DNA of 64,000 nucleotides from Macrocystis pyrifera (taxonomy: Eukaryota; Sar; Phaeophyceae; Laminariales; Laminariaceae). The stretch covers positions 4,066,320 to 4,130,319 of the forward strand of contig JASSKH010000035.1 in NCBI GenBank assembly GCA_031763025.1, given 5' to 3'. Each line of letters opens with the position of its first letter. Within the stretch, counting starts at the first letter, position 1. The notes under the pieces are model-generated. The model did no database searches. It saw nothing but the letters and a program-made list of their open reading frames with translations, and was not told the origin of the DNA. Positions 10,464 to 22,050 of the stretch are shown here, one piece after another. The translations under genes and the position numbers were made by a program.

Positions 10464-11648
10464 ATAGGTCGAAAATTATTTTTTTGAAACTCCTATCAAA
10501 CGTATTGCGCGTTTCTCCACGTTGTGCGACTGCACCGGAACTACGAATAGTCTCGTCCCGTCGTTGTAGTCATGCCTTTGTCACAGAGGGCTACAGCGCA
10601 CGAACCCCGAAAAATATTAATCTCGCCAAGGAGAACCACGAAAAGATTGCGATTTCGATCCGAACTAACTTCACCCCCCCGAAAACCCTTTTCGCCGAAG
10701 CAAGCCTAGCAACAAACATACACGGCCACTTACCTGTGACCAAAATGTTCCATCAAAACGTTTCACCCGACAGCCTCCTAGTCGCCAAAGCGACAAACCA
10801 GGACAGTGCAACTTCGCTCCACCAACACACTATTCCAGGAAACAGTTTACCCCCCATGAGACGTAGCCACGAAATCACTGTGACTTGATGCGAAGGGGCG
10901 CCTGCGTCTCGGCTATGCTTTGTTGTCATCGTGGAAGGTTTAATTATTCATCATGATCTTGTACACAACGCCTCGCATTACTGCCCATACTGTTGTGTCG
11001 GAGGCAGCTGGATTGACAATGCTCACGAAAACTTGCCCGCAACTCTCATTTTGTTTGCTTGGGGTAGCATCGGCAGGTGGCATCGGATCAGTGGATGACG
11101 ACATACCTCTAAAGAACTATAGGAGATGCGTTGCGAACCTCAAGCTAAACAAGACGGTTGGTAACCAACACGCGTGGAGATTGGCGCACAGCAGCCTTCA
11201 AAATACGAGAAAGGATCACTAATCTCACTTGTCCATTACGAAGTGCCTGCACGGGGACATCAAGAACGGTGTGGAGAGAGGTGTTAAGGGGTCCGCCATG
11301 GGCAACATCACCAGATATGCACACGTTTCCAAGCTATTGCAATGTACGGTAATTATTTAAATTAGGTACATTGTAGATGTCGCATATAACTCGCGAGATG
11401 GGGTGTACATAACTGTATCACGGAGGCCCATACTATATAGACTCAAAACATGGCCCACGTCACCAGCTTTGGTGAGTTATATTTCAAGACAAATTGGCGT
11501 TAATCGAAGATGTTGTCCGTTTCAAATGCGCGGTTGACGATAGGCTCTCCATCAATGTGACATTCGCATCCTTCATAAAGAAGTCGGGAAAAGTCTTCCC
11601 TCCCGTTTTGGGCCGGAATATTCTTCTAGGGACCACGTCAATAGATAA
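10464..11648. other. No supported gene
   Basis: Only short ORFs without domain signals are present. The longest coding-like stretch, 10953-11222 plus, begins hydrophobic but cannot be assigned. Confidence 0.35.
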
Positions 11649-12115
11649 AACAGGATATTTTCGGACTTGAGGATAAAATATTACTTCAGGATGAAACGTA
11701 AAAATATAGAAATCGATGAAAAGATACCTTTTTCTAGGGTGGGTGGAATAAGTCACCATAAAGCACCACCTCGCGAATGTTTGGTGCATACGATCTCGCA
11801 TCGCCTCTCACCACCGCAATAACGAAAAATCGAATTCTTACCTGCACCGAGAACGGCGGAAATTGGTGAAAACCCGTATGCGACAGTAGTGAACGGCGAC
11901 GCTGGGTCCTAGGACCCCAAAAAACCGTGGGGTGGTGCCTTGTGGTGATATCTACCCACCCCAGAAACGATATATATATTTTTTAGGTTCCTTGGTATTT
12001 TTTTTATAAAGTCGAACTCACAGCTGACGTATTTCAAAATTTATAAAAAAGTTCCTTTTTTTTCGCATTTTATCCTGAAGCAATCTTTCATCCTGAAGTC
12101 CGAAAATATCCTGTT
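11649..12115. mobile_element. 467-bp inverted-repeat element
   Basis: AACAGGATATTTTCGGACTT at 11649-11668 is exactly inverted at 12096-12115, followed on both sides by related GAGGATAAAA / CAGGATGAAA blocks. There is no ORF of note. It abuts the next inverted-repeat element at its TTA target site. Probably a MITE; its own duplicated target site is not clear. Confidence 0.65.
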
Positions 12116-12187
12116 AGACCAACTATTATGGAAATTTTTGAGACGTTATTTCTGGATTTTTTAGCGATCTCCAACGCTCAGAAATAA

Positions 12188-12934
12188 GGGCCACTCCTAA
12201 CGAACAAAAAAAATCACGATTCGTGATATTTTTGTCGTGAATCGTGATTTTTTTGTCGTGAATCACGACAAAATAAATCACGATTCATGACACCAATTTT
12301 TTTAGCTTTTCCCTAAAAAAAACAAAATCACGATTCGTGACATTTGTCGTGCCTCAAAATACGCCTGATCAAGGCACTACGCAACCCACGCGCACCAACG
12401 GTATCCGATGGTCGGTATAGGGGCATGGCAGACTCTGCTTCGTACGCCGCTTGTGGACAACGGGCGGCCACCCAAAGACACTGCTGGGCCCGGGCTAACA
12501 AGGAGGTTGTGGCCTCGAAATTTCCAGGAGGAGGAGCCACTGCTGGAAGACAAACGCGAAAATGACCTGGGGATGTCACAGGCCAGGCCGAGCAGACGGC
12601 CTGCGAGATGGAATCTCGCGAAACGAGCTTGGCCGACGGCCGGTGAAGTTGGAATCTCGCAGGCTGGGTCAGGCTTCGGCCCGCGATTCGAATATGTCAC
12701 GGGCTGGGCCAGGTGCGGACGGCCCAGCCCGGCCTGGCCGTGCCCCACTCTCGAGAGTTTGCCCCCCCCAAAAAACGTTGGGTTTGAAATATCAGAACTT
12801 CAACTATTTGAAAATATCACGAAACGCGACGTTTTTCGGCTTTTTTCGTTAGAACTGAAATGTCACGGATCGTGATCTTTTGGCATGCCTAAAAATCACG
12901 AATCGTGATTTTAATTCGGTTCGTTAGGAATGGC
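12188..12934. mobile_element. Nested TIR element with TAA flanks
   Basis: GCCA(C/T)TCCTAACGAAC is inverted at the two ends, and TAA stands on both sides (12185-12187, 12935-12937). Subterminal palindromes ATCACGATTCGTGAT are repeated several times near each end and may be transposase-binding or foldback sites. The interior is GC-rich (GGCC-rich) without a credible gene. Confidence 0.65.
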
Positions 12935-12937
12935 TAA

Positions 12938-13604
12938 GAACCATCTATTATGGGTCAGAAAAACATCGATATTTTTGGTCTCAGTTCCTGGAGGGGGCAG
13001 AAATCAGCAAATCCTCTCAGAACTGAGCCCAGTTCTGAGCGGTGTCGCGTACCTCTAGGAACTGAGAAATTTGGATTTTGGGTGCTCTGCCTACTGCTGC
13101 CCACCTGTCCACCACAGCAGTAGTACATACACCTTCCACTCACACCAACGGCTAGCTGTACGTACGGCCTACGGTGCTCGTGTGGGAGATGGCCTCTCCA
13201 TCACCTAGAAGCTATAGCAGCGGCAGCGTCAGCAGCAGTTACTAGCTAGCAGCAGCAGCAGCAGCAGCAGCAGAGCAGCAGCAGCAGGAGGAGCAGCAGC
13301 AGCGATGCCGATTCGACATGGCCGGCGATGATCCTCTAGTACTATGAAACAACGCTCGCGGCAGCCGCTGCAATCGCGGACCTCGATGACGACGAGGAGG
13401 ACGACTTGCCCGCTATGAAACGTTCGCGACGAGCGAAGACGCGCCGAGACAACCGAGAAACAACTTGGATGAAAATGTCGCGGGCCACAGCCATGTAAAA
13501 AAACAACAGCTCTCGGACGCCTCGTCACGAAACCAACCAATCAATACTACCTGGTACTGTATATAAAGCCAGTTTTGACGATCAGAAGCCATAATAGATG
13601 GTTC
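12938..13604. mobile_element. Second nested TIR element
   Basis: GAACCATCTATTATGG at 12938-12953 is exactly inverted at 13589-13604. It resembles the outer element's GACCAACTATTATGG end, so the two are related subfamilies. It directly follows the TAA that flanks 12188-12934. The right flank is TCA, so the duplication is imperfect. The interior contains a CAG microsatellite. Confidence 0.55.
13249..13302. repeat. CAG/AGC microsatellite
   Basis: Interrupted (CAG)n with GAGCAG and AGGAGG variants. It generates a poly-Leu reading frame on the minus strand that should not be taken for a gene. Confidence 0.85.
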
Positions 13605-13721
13605 TCATTTTTCATCCACATATTTTTGGAGCCTCAGAACTAGAAAAATAATCTCCAGAAATAACGTCTCAAAAATTTCCCATAATAGTTGGTCTTATAT
13701 GTTGCCGTACACAAGGTAACT

Positions 13722-13751
13722 GGCGGCACGCCCATGGTCTTACCTGGAGCC
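13722..13751. repeat. 30-bp inverted repeat, left arm
   Basis: The 30 bases here, containing CACGCCCATGGTCTTACCTG, match the reverse complement of 18530-18559 at 29 of 30 positions. They lie 4.8 kb apart and could be ends or internal parts of a larger element. The reverse strand reads CAG/GTAAGA, a consensus splice donor, which offers another explanation for conservation. Confidence 0.6.
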
Positions 13752-14037
13752 CCATAGTACAGACCAATCAGCGTTCATTTTATTTTTTTACTTGACCAAT
13801 AACAGAAATACAAAAAAACGCCTGTGGAGGGTGTTCCCATAGTACACCCCATAGTACCGGAGGGATGTGACCAATGGAGAGCATTACGGGGAGTATGTGG
13901 CGGTGGAACCCATCATCCCGTCCGTCGTCCACGCTCTGTTTGCACCGCATTTATTCCAAAAGTGGTCAAGTCGAGAGGACGACCGTCTCAGCTGTAGTGC
14001 TGTAGCGCGGCCAGAGGGATGTAGTAACCGAATTGCC

Positions 14038-14121
14038 TGTTCGTTTATAAAGGATAAACCACTGAGCTACTCAGTCAGCGCTGACTGAGTAGCTCAGTGG
14101 TTTATCCTTTATAAACGAACA
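14038..14121. repeat. Perfect 84-bp palindrome with tRNA-like D-arm
   Basis: Bases 14038-14079 are the exact reverse complement of 14080-14121, with no spacer. Each half reads outward from the centre as CTGACTGAGTAGCTCAGTGG then TTTATCC, where TAGCTCAGTGGTTTA resembles the tRNA D-arm and RNA polymerase III A box. No T-arm or B box follows on either side within 80 bp. It may be a head-to-head junction of two tRNA-derived ends, or a fold-back assembly or replication product. Confidence 0.9.
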
Positions 14122-17100
14122 TTGCCGGCTTGCAGCAGCACAAAGGTACAGCGGGGCTGGGTAAGCCACTGGTGATCGAGTTGTTTGATCTTCCCAGGAT
14201 GGGTAATCAGCTGAGATGACGATAGAGATGGCCCTTGGCGGTCGCACTATGAGAGCCTGCTACGTACGGCAGGCAGGCGGACCTTGGTCGCCGGGCGGGA
14301 GACTGTTCCAATGGAGCGCCATCAGCTTGCCTCCAGGACCGATACAACGGAGGAGACGTCTATACACCAGGTGCCTGTTACTGAAGTGTCGTCTTGTTGT
14401 ACAAGAGTGGCGATGAATGCAGAGTATGTACGTCGAGCACTGCTGCTGTAGACTTTTCCTCCGACCTACCAGGTACCAGGTACAGCAGTAGGTACCTGGT
14501 ACTGCTGTACGGACTCTACCTCTTGGTGCACTACTACTTGGGCAGGATTGACCCCTATTGCCTGCACCCTACAAGCTTCGCCTATTTCTCTGTACTCGCA
14601 CCTTCCCGCACAGCAGCAGCAGCAGCTGCATGTTGTTGTGGCCATGCCTGGTACTGATGTACAGCTCGAATTTGTCACCCGGTACCGTTCTGAGCGGATA
14701 ATATAGGTAGCGTGTACACATTAATATGGATACGAAAAATTCCTTATATGTCCGTCCAGAGTGGGATGTAGAGTTACAGCCCTGTCACACTACAGCAGTA
14801 GCATTAATAGGGGTGAGAAGAACTGCCTGCGAGGCACCTCTTGGCCTCATCGCCACACGCTCCCGGCTGTGCACCGGTTTAGACTTGCGCAGCAGTCCAT
14901 CCAACACATATCGTAGTTTTATTGGGCACCACACTGGTTGTATATGTACCTATAGCAGCAGCGCTGACAGGAGCAGTGATCGGTACCGTTTTCGCTCTGT
15001 GCGTTTTGGTATGATTAGTCGAACGATGAGTGGCGTTTGAAATCGTATTGAGAGCAATGGGGAGGGGTGGTGGTACTGGCAGTACTGCTGGCACTGACGA
15101 TGTAACAACTTTTGTTCGTTTTTCTCTTGGCATTCGCGCCTCTCTTTCACTCCAGAAAGAGTGCAACACCAGGCGGTATGCTGACACCAGAGAAAACAAC
15201 TACAGCGGTACGCGACAGAAGTTTATAGCTTCAGGCTCGAGTTTTTGACAAAGATAAGCATGTGGCATTATTTATACTGGAAGTTGAGTAGGACACACCC
15301 CGTCTCACATGAAAAGAAATAGAGCCTGACCCGAAATAAGAAAATAAGATATGCTAAAGTTGTGTCGCACACTTGCAACATACACGTTGTGTTTGTCGTG
15401 CGATTGTCTTGCACGCAGCCGAAAGCGATGCCCTTGCAGCGGCGGCGACGGCGGAAAGAGAGCAGGAGGAACAACACAGGCGTTGCTTGCTGAGGGAGTC
15501 AATCCGCTGACGGAAGACTACAAACTAACCAGTAGTAAGCAATAGTCGTGCATGAGAGTCGGCGCAAGGACAGGCCCGCCGGGTGAGGGTGGTGAGGGTT
15601 GTACGCTCAACCCCAAGGGTTGTACGCTCAACCCCACGGCAAGACCCAAGTCCGGAACCGCACGCCGTGGTGAAAACGCCAACTGCGAAGGTGCTCGTCT
15701 TGCCGGACAGGAAAGGACACTACACCTGCCCGGCGCGGCGAGTGAGCTACGAGCGACGGAGATGGGGCAGAGGGAACTCGCCTCGCCGCCGGATTCACTT
15801 CCTGGGTGAAACACTCCACGGTGCCGTAGCTCTCAGCGCTGAACCCACACTAGTCGTCGCAGGTGTGGAGGTGGGGCGAGGGGGGGGGGGCAGGCGTGCA
15901 CGATGGGTGAATCCCGAACGGCGACAGAGAGCAAGGGCCCATTGGTGTTAACGCGAACGCCGGCGTTTTCCATGGAGAGGGTAGGGAGGAAATCTCGATT
16001 CAGGTGAGCAGCACTGGGACTAAGTAGTAGTCACCGGTACTTCTTTTCGTCGCCGTTTTTGCGCACTTGTACCAAGCTTTGAGGGTAAATTAGCCGTTTG
16101 ATTTTACCCCAACCTCTACCTACTTGTTCGTGGTGACTGACGCTGCACGCCACCTCTGTGAGCTATAAGCCTGCCGTTGTGCCTTTTCGTGCAGTGCCAA
16201 AGCAGTAGGTAGGGTACGGCAGGTCGTGCCGTTTATGAATCAGCAGTACCGGCGATACGGGTGTAGTTTTTGTTGTACTGAGTGCCGTGTTATAAGTACC
16301 GTGATTCTTGTTTCCCCTGCCACCGCCGTCGTCGGCGGAGTGTGCATGCGTCTAGAGGTTTCCAAGCGATTCAGTATCCTTCTTTGCCACGGCGCCGGCA
16401 GTAGTTTGCATGTTTTAGGATTGGCGAATAACTATTTTTCAAATTCCGTGCAGAAGACTTCGCGAAGGCGACCCTTTGCCATAAACCTTCGCGGTAGTGA
16501 AACAGCCCCTCCGCCAGTAGGGCGGGCGCCAAGACGATGTAGACATAACACTGGAACGGGACGGGTGTCGCTATGTTCACACGTGCCGGAGGATAGCTGC
16601 ACTGGTGCGAAACTGAAGGAGAACGATGTCGTCGCGGATATGGAAGCGGTAGAGAACGTCGTTGTCCCCAGTTTGAGCAACAGGGCCGGCCACCTGGAGG
16701 CGTACTGTTCAAACAGCAAGTGAAACCCAGCCCGTTTTCGTGTTTTAAAGTTTCGGATGCTCGAGTGAGGGCCTGTACAATTCCCGTAATTTTCTTGGGG
16801 CATTGGGGCTAAATGACACGTCCTTCCCACGTTTGACGTCTCACGGGTGGTAACGCAGGCATAACGGTCACACTAACACCAGGGAACCGCCAAGGGCTGT
16901 TTGCGCAAAAGGTGCACCCTTCAAGACCAACTGCCGCGCTTTCTTCGGTAGTGGAGGCCCCGCAAGTACCACTCTTGGCAAAGGCTTTGCTTGAATCGCT
17001 GATGACCTTCAGGATGAGCAGATAGTATGCAGAACATCAAACTGCCCGATATCAGGGGGGTGTAGAGGGTAGCTGTGCTGTCGTCAATGCCATCCAGATT

Positions 17101-18529
17101 TTCGGGGGGTTGCCGGGGGGTATGAGATGGCAGTAAGAGCATAGAAAGACCATCATAGTCACGTTTGGCAGCAGCACGAAGGTGGAAGGTGTATCAAGTG
17201 CTGTGTACCCGACGAGCTTTCCCGGGACTTTTAAGCATCCGAAGGAGACAAACGAAAACTGGAAATTCAGTGAGGAGTGCGAGTTTATACGCCCGAGACG
17301 AAATGTGTCAGGCGGGCTGCAATTCTAGCCCACGATGATGGCGCACGTGGAGCGCGGGCGGCCCGAATAATACTGTTCAGATTAAACCAAGTGGTGCACG
17401 ATGCGTGCAGCATGTGCACTGTTTTTGTCTCGATATGCTTCAGGGATAGATTCTGCCACCGCTTGTAGGCGACGTTTTTACTCCGTTGATGTTACGAGGA
17501 TGGTTGTATTCTTGTGTTGGGCATACTGTTCATCAACATATGGTTCACGTGTCTTGATTATTCCGCAAGAAATGTAGGTGCTGTCCTTGCACCGACACTT
17601 ACATGCGGTGCACAGCTTCTGAGAGCGGAATGCGTTTGAGATATATGCGAAGAACTTGTTGGGTTTATATGTTTCGGGGGGCTGTAGGAGCAGTGAGCGA
17701 CGAAGACTGTTTTCGCGTGTTGCCCCCAACGAGGACTCACGAGCGTAATGGAAATACGTTTTGTTTGAGAACCTACTCGATTTAGGTGCAAGAGAAGATA
17801 CGATGCGCACACCTGTAAACCCGGTGATGACTTCCCATGGGCACGTACTTCCACCTGCACGTACTTGATAATTATTGACTTCACCCGGCCAGGCTAGCTG
17901 CTTACTCACGGTAAGTAAGTGCTCGTGGAATTGTCATAGGCAAACTGAACCGGTCGCTGCAGAAAAACATCGTCTGATTTATTGAAAACATCCAGAGGAA
18001 AGGTGAGAAGAAAGAAGTGCATCTAATAGATGGAGAATATCAAGGTAAACGTACCCAGCACTTGTGTTGCGGACAAGTGTAAACAGACCCAAAAGCAGTA
18101 GTACTCGTCTTGTCGGGCAGTACCACCAGTAGATAGATAGAGAAAGCGAGTTTGTCTGATACATGCCGTAGGCCGTGTGCGTTCACAGAAAACGAAGTCA
18201 AACTACAAACAACGAAATAGCCCCGCCCCCAAAGCATCACCAAGACCATAGCAGCACTCCGACAGTGACCAACTCGAGACAATTTGTCCAGCGAGACAAG
18301 TTCCACGCGTTAGCCTACGATCGTCCGCTTCTGTAGATATCGAGTGTGTGGAAATCGGTCAGGTACAGCTCTCGCAATGAGTATTACAAAAACACAACTT
18401 TTTTAGTTATAGACAGACGAAGCGTGTACCCACCGCTATACGAAAAAAACAACGCCTATCGGCGAAAAAAATCTTTGGTCGCTTTGCTCCCTCGTTTTTG
18501 GCGCTTCGCGCCAATTTAATTTAATTGCC
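14122..18529. other. Long stretch without a supported gene
   Basis: Present here are TACCAGGTAC palindromes at 14468-14505 and a 21-bp tandem duplication, itself a small hairpin (GGGTTG..CAACCC), at 15597-15640. There are several overlapping ORFs on both strands, the longest being 16226-16723 plus (165 aa) and 16432-16830 minus (132 aa). None shows a recognisable domain, and the opposing ORFs overlap each other. Confidence 0.4.
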
Positions 18530-18559
18530 GGCTCCAGGTAAGACCATGGGCGTGCGGCC
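18530..18559. repeat. 30-bp inverted repeat, right arm
   Basis: Partner of 13722-13751. It is preceded by a GGCGCTTCGCGCC hairpin at about 18500. Confidence 0.6.
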
Positions 18560-18941
18560 ATATGTGTACTTCGTCGCTGCCGTTGAGCTGGTCGTGTGCG
18601 TATGATATTATATCCAGGCTTGTTTCAGCAATTGCGTATACGAAATAGTGGGGAGTCTACACTGCAGCCTGTGCACTGCAGCGATCTACGAAGAGCCTAC
18701 CCACCATTATCACACAAACAACAGCAGTGCGAAGCACTACTAGACCAAAAGCGGACGCGGCGGTGCTTGAATACACTCTATACCCTCTATAGGGATCGGT
18801 GATATGGAATGCCTCATAAAACAGAGGCAAGTAGCTATGGACGAGTAAAATATGACAAAGTACAATCATCTTGTTTTTGCAAGAATCGTGGATGGAAATT
18901 GCAATTCATTTATACGACATTAGAAATCACTCTCTGTCTAA

Positions 18942-19205
18942 ATGCAAAGCGCTGTTGATATGTGGAAAGTTCTGCCAGGAGTCGCATGTAGCCGTACTAG
19001 TATTACGGCGTACAAGGTGCAATGTTTTCCCTTTCCTCTTGACGGGAAGCCAATGCTAATAAACCCTTGTTATGATACATGGTACACCATGTCTAACGTT
19101 GTACTTGCAAATAGTCCAGTTTCTACTCTAACGAAAACACCAGACGCGTTCCAAGCAGTTTGGCCCCCAAAACGCAGGCGTCGTCCTAAGCATGCAAACG
19201 GTTAG
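18942..19205 (+). CDS. Hypothetical ORF with basic C-terminus
   Basis: An 87-residue frame (WKVLPGVACSRTSITAYK ... ending PPKRRRRPKHANG) has a coding-like composition and finishes in a nuclear-localisation-like basic patch. Upstream frame extension fails, so it would have to be a terminal exon. No family is recognised and chance cannot be excluded. Confidence 0.25.
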   Translation: MQSAVDMWKVLPGVACSRTSITAYKVQCFPFPLDGKPMLINPCYDTWYTMSNVVLANSPVSTLTKTPDAFQAVWPPKRRRRPKHANG

Positions 19206-20384
19206 AACATTGTCATTCGCAGTTAGATATTACGTTTTGCTGGTCAGCAAATGTTTCCTCAGACGCGAAGAGTTGTATGTGTATCTGCACAGCCACGTGG
19301 ATGACGAATGTATTCCCACTGTTTCTTTCGGAGCCTCAGAGAAGCAGATATGGCGGATCTCGTAGAACCACGGCCCCGCGGATGTTCCCCGAATACATCC
19401 TAGTCATGGACACAGCAGCGGTAACAGCATCGTTATGTTCATACTTGAAGACCGCTTTTATTCCGCGGTAGCTGTAGTACGTGCCGTAATTAAAGGATCA
19501 GCTTTTCGTACCGACTGCAGATGTGGTATATAAAGATATCGAGTCTCGGCCTACGTCCTTGTTGCTCTGATCGCAGCTCTGTGAAGTTAAACCTTCTCTC
19601 CAATGCGGCCAACCCGTTTCGATTGGCGACTGGTACGTGGGAGTGCTTCGGGACCACAGGTATTGGGAATGTCTAAGTGTATTGTTTAGACATGCATTTT
19701 TTAAGATGGTTTCTGGTAGTGTCACAAGGGTCAGTGACATCCGTTGTTTGCATCTTTCGCTCCATATGTGGGCCGAGTCCACTAAAGACAATAAGGAATG
19801 TAATCGTGGAAGGCGCGTGATATAGTTTCTTCTGCCAACGTATGTTTTTGATTGTAAAGGTATGTGGATGGTCTTCTGCGTTTTTCGGTTCCTGTGTTTC
19901 GTCTTAAGCAAGTGGGAACGCGTCGAAACAGTTTGATTAGCTATTCTTATCCGGGAAGCATCCATCTAATCGCAGTTCGGTATACAAACCAGGTGCCGTA
20001 CGCGATATGTTGGGCTGAAGAAGGTCTTCTTTATTGCAGAAATACGGGCGGGATAATCCGTGGTGGCGCAGATGACCAAGACAAGCAAGCTTGCGCGAGA
20101 TAGGCCCCATGCTTGTTGTGTATTGACGGCGTTTTTGCATTGTCGATCACCACCAATCTGGTTTCCTCACACAAGTATTGTACGCTGACTGTTTCGTATC
20201 CCTTCCCTCCACTGCTGTATGCGCCGTTCAGGTGGTATCGAGAACCAAAAGTGATCGACGGCTGTCACGACACAAGTTGCTGTCCTGACACAAAGCCCAT
20301 GCTCGATGCCATAAAGCACCACGACCCCCGACGCCAAACATCTATGTAAAAAATAGTACAACGGAACGTCTTGCAAAGGCTGTA

Positions 20385-20491
20385 TTACGGGGGGGTCCAT
20401 AGTTAATAGGACCTATGGTGTACATAAAACCCCATATATTTAACTATTTTTAAGAACAATATTTGGTCCTATTAACTATGGACCCCCGTAA
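20385..20491. mobile_element. TA-flanked MITE, copy 1
   Basis: About 107 bp. The ends TTACGGGGGTCCATAGTTAA and its complement form terminal inverted repeats of about 30 bp. TA flanks both sides (20383-20384, 20492-20493), which fits a Tc1/mariner-type target. The interior is AT-rich (ACCTATGG..ATATATTTAA..). It is oriented opposite to the 21.6-kb copy. Confidence 0.85.
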
Positions 20492-20839
20492 TAGTAGGAT
20501 ACACACGAAAGATGGTGGAATAAAGCAGTTTTCGTTGTGGCGTTGTTGTTTGTCTCGTTGATTGTCTCGAGTAAAATGTTTGATTTGGTCCTCATCACGT
20601 CAGGAAATATGCCTATTTAATTGTACGCTGTCTATACGTAGGATTGTGGTTCAGCTATCGGCGGAGGCTGTGCCCTCGTTTAGGGAGCCCGCAGTTGCGT
20701 GCAGGTGGTGAGCTATTTGTTGATGCCCTAGCATGTACATGGCGGACAGGATAACCGTCGATGGTTGGTTTACAGTATAGCAATATGATGCGCTTCTGAT
20801 GCGGAAGGTAGGGTGGCCAGGGGGGGGGGGGGTTCGGGA

Positions 20840-21162
20840 AGGTATTTTTTGTTCATCACTTTTACTTTCCAGCCCACTCGTAGGAGGTTTTACCCTCGAC
20901 GATCTTCTGGACAAGCCGTGGTCACAGGTGTCGTCCCTTCTCCCCCCCGGTACGTGCCTTTAGTTTTTATCGCGCATAGGGTTCAGCATTCCCACTGCTC
21001 GTCGACTTTCATCGAATGTACAGCTAACTCACGCTCTCGCGCTTTCCGCTAATCAATTTTATGCAAGAAAAAGTCCCTACGAGCATGCACTCGGTGAGAC
21101 TCGAACTCACGAAATTGATCTTGATAGGCTCGCGGACCACCTACCAAGCCACCGGTGACGCC
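20840..21162 (-). mobile_element. tRNA-derived SINE, copy 1
   Basis: On the minus strand the 5' head (about 21162-21090) reads TGGCTTGGTAGG (A-box-like, one mismatch to TGGCNNAGYNGG). About 45 bases later comes GAGTTCGAGTCTC (B-box-like GGTTCGANTCC). A roughly 250-bp body follows that is shared with 23766-24079 and in part with 28796-28915. A tRNA-related head with A and B boxes plus an unrelated body is the hallmark of SINEs. The cloverleaf is degenerate, so a functional tRNA gene is unlikely. Confidence 0.7.
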
Positions 21163-21389
21163 ACCCCTTCAGCGCAATGGCGACGTATACTACGTGTTTC
21201 GTTCAAAGTGCTTGTTGCTTCGTGCGCTTCCGTACAAAACAATCGGGGAATCGAACGGAAGTCTAAGTTCATTGGTGGGTTGAGTAGATGGTGTTTGATG
21301 AAGGTTTCTGCTCGCGGTGTTCTAAATGTTTTTTCAATAGGAAACACCTAAACCGTGTGGTCATATGGGTGGCCGTTAAATTTTCCTTG

Positions 21390-22050
21390 AGAGCGCAAGG
21401 CCGGGGGGTTGGGGGGGTGTGTGTGGGGTGTGTACTCGATAGGAGAGATGTACTCGATCTCGTGCATGGCCGTAGTCGTATGACCGTAGACCCTCGCATC
21501 CCTACAATGCCGGGACGGAGCATGTCGGGTTTTCACCGACCAGGCAGACATTGCTTGCACCAAGCGCGAAGCGCCGTGAGGTGTCCGGCGAGTCGCATGA
21601 AGGGTGAGCTGCATCCTACTATTACGGGGGTCCATAGTTAACAGGACCAAATATTGTTAGTAAAAATACCTAAATATATAGTTTTTTATGTATGCCATAG
21701 GTCCTGTTAACTATAGACCCCCGTAATAAGAACCGCTTGAGAGGCGGACTTGCATATGGATGACAGCCTCAAAGAGTTAGTTTACTTTCCGGTGTAGCCA
21801 CTTCCAGAGACAGCAATGGGAGTACTATGTAACTGCCTCTTGGGTGCCTCACCTTGAACACTACGTGATACGATCAATTCCCTTGTGCAGAGTAAAGGTT
21901 CTTTACTTCGCACAAATGATCTCACTCGACAACCAGCTGTGGGCGACCGCCAAAAAAAAAAAAAGAAGGTACCCTGGATGTCTAGCTCACGTAGTGAGCG
22001 GCATGTTTTACAGTGTCGTTGCCAACCGACGCCAACCCAACCGGGGGGGG
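21390..22050. repeat. Dispersed repeat related to 5.48-5.93 kb, interrupted by a MITE
   Basis: The blocks 21390-21520 and 21740-22050 correspond to the 5.5-5.9 kb repeat, the first in inverted orientation. MITE copy 2 lies between them at 21622-21726. Confidence 0.5.
21622..21726. mobile_element. TA-flanked MITE, copy 2
   Basis: 105 bp with about 29-bp inverted ends (TTACGGGGGTCCATAGTTAA). TA flanks at 21620-21621 and 21727-21728. The interior AAATATTGTTAGTAAAAATA is shared with the 52.95-kb copy. Confidence 0.88.

Larger units (their letters stand above)
12117..13694. mobile_element. Composite TIR element with TTA target-site duplication
   Basis: The ends GACCAACTATTATGG..TTTTTGAGACGTTATTTCTGGA are inverted with about 40 of 41 positions matching and one G indel. 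TTA flanks both sides (12114-12116, 13695-13697), which fits a PIF/Harbinger-type 3-bp duplication. Two further inverted-repeat elements (12188-12934 and 12938-13604) fill almost all of the interior. No transposase is visible. Confidence 0.75.

Noticed and set aside
13229..13540. Poly-Leu ORF on the minus strand
   Set aside because: It is the antisense reading of a CAG microsatellite inside a TIR element.
16226..16830. Opposed ORFs of 165 and 132 aa
   Set aside because: They overlap on opposite strands, neither has a recognisable motif, and Cys/Arg-rich composition fits chance in GC-rich DNA.
21087..21162. Functional tRNA gene on the minus strand
   Set aside because: A and B boxes are present but the acceptor and T stems do not close, and the sequence is the head of a repeated roughly 320-bp element, so SINE is the better call.
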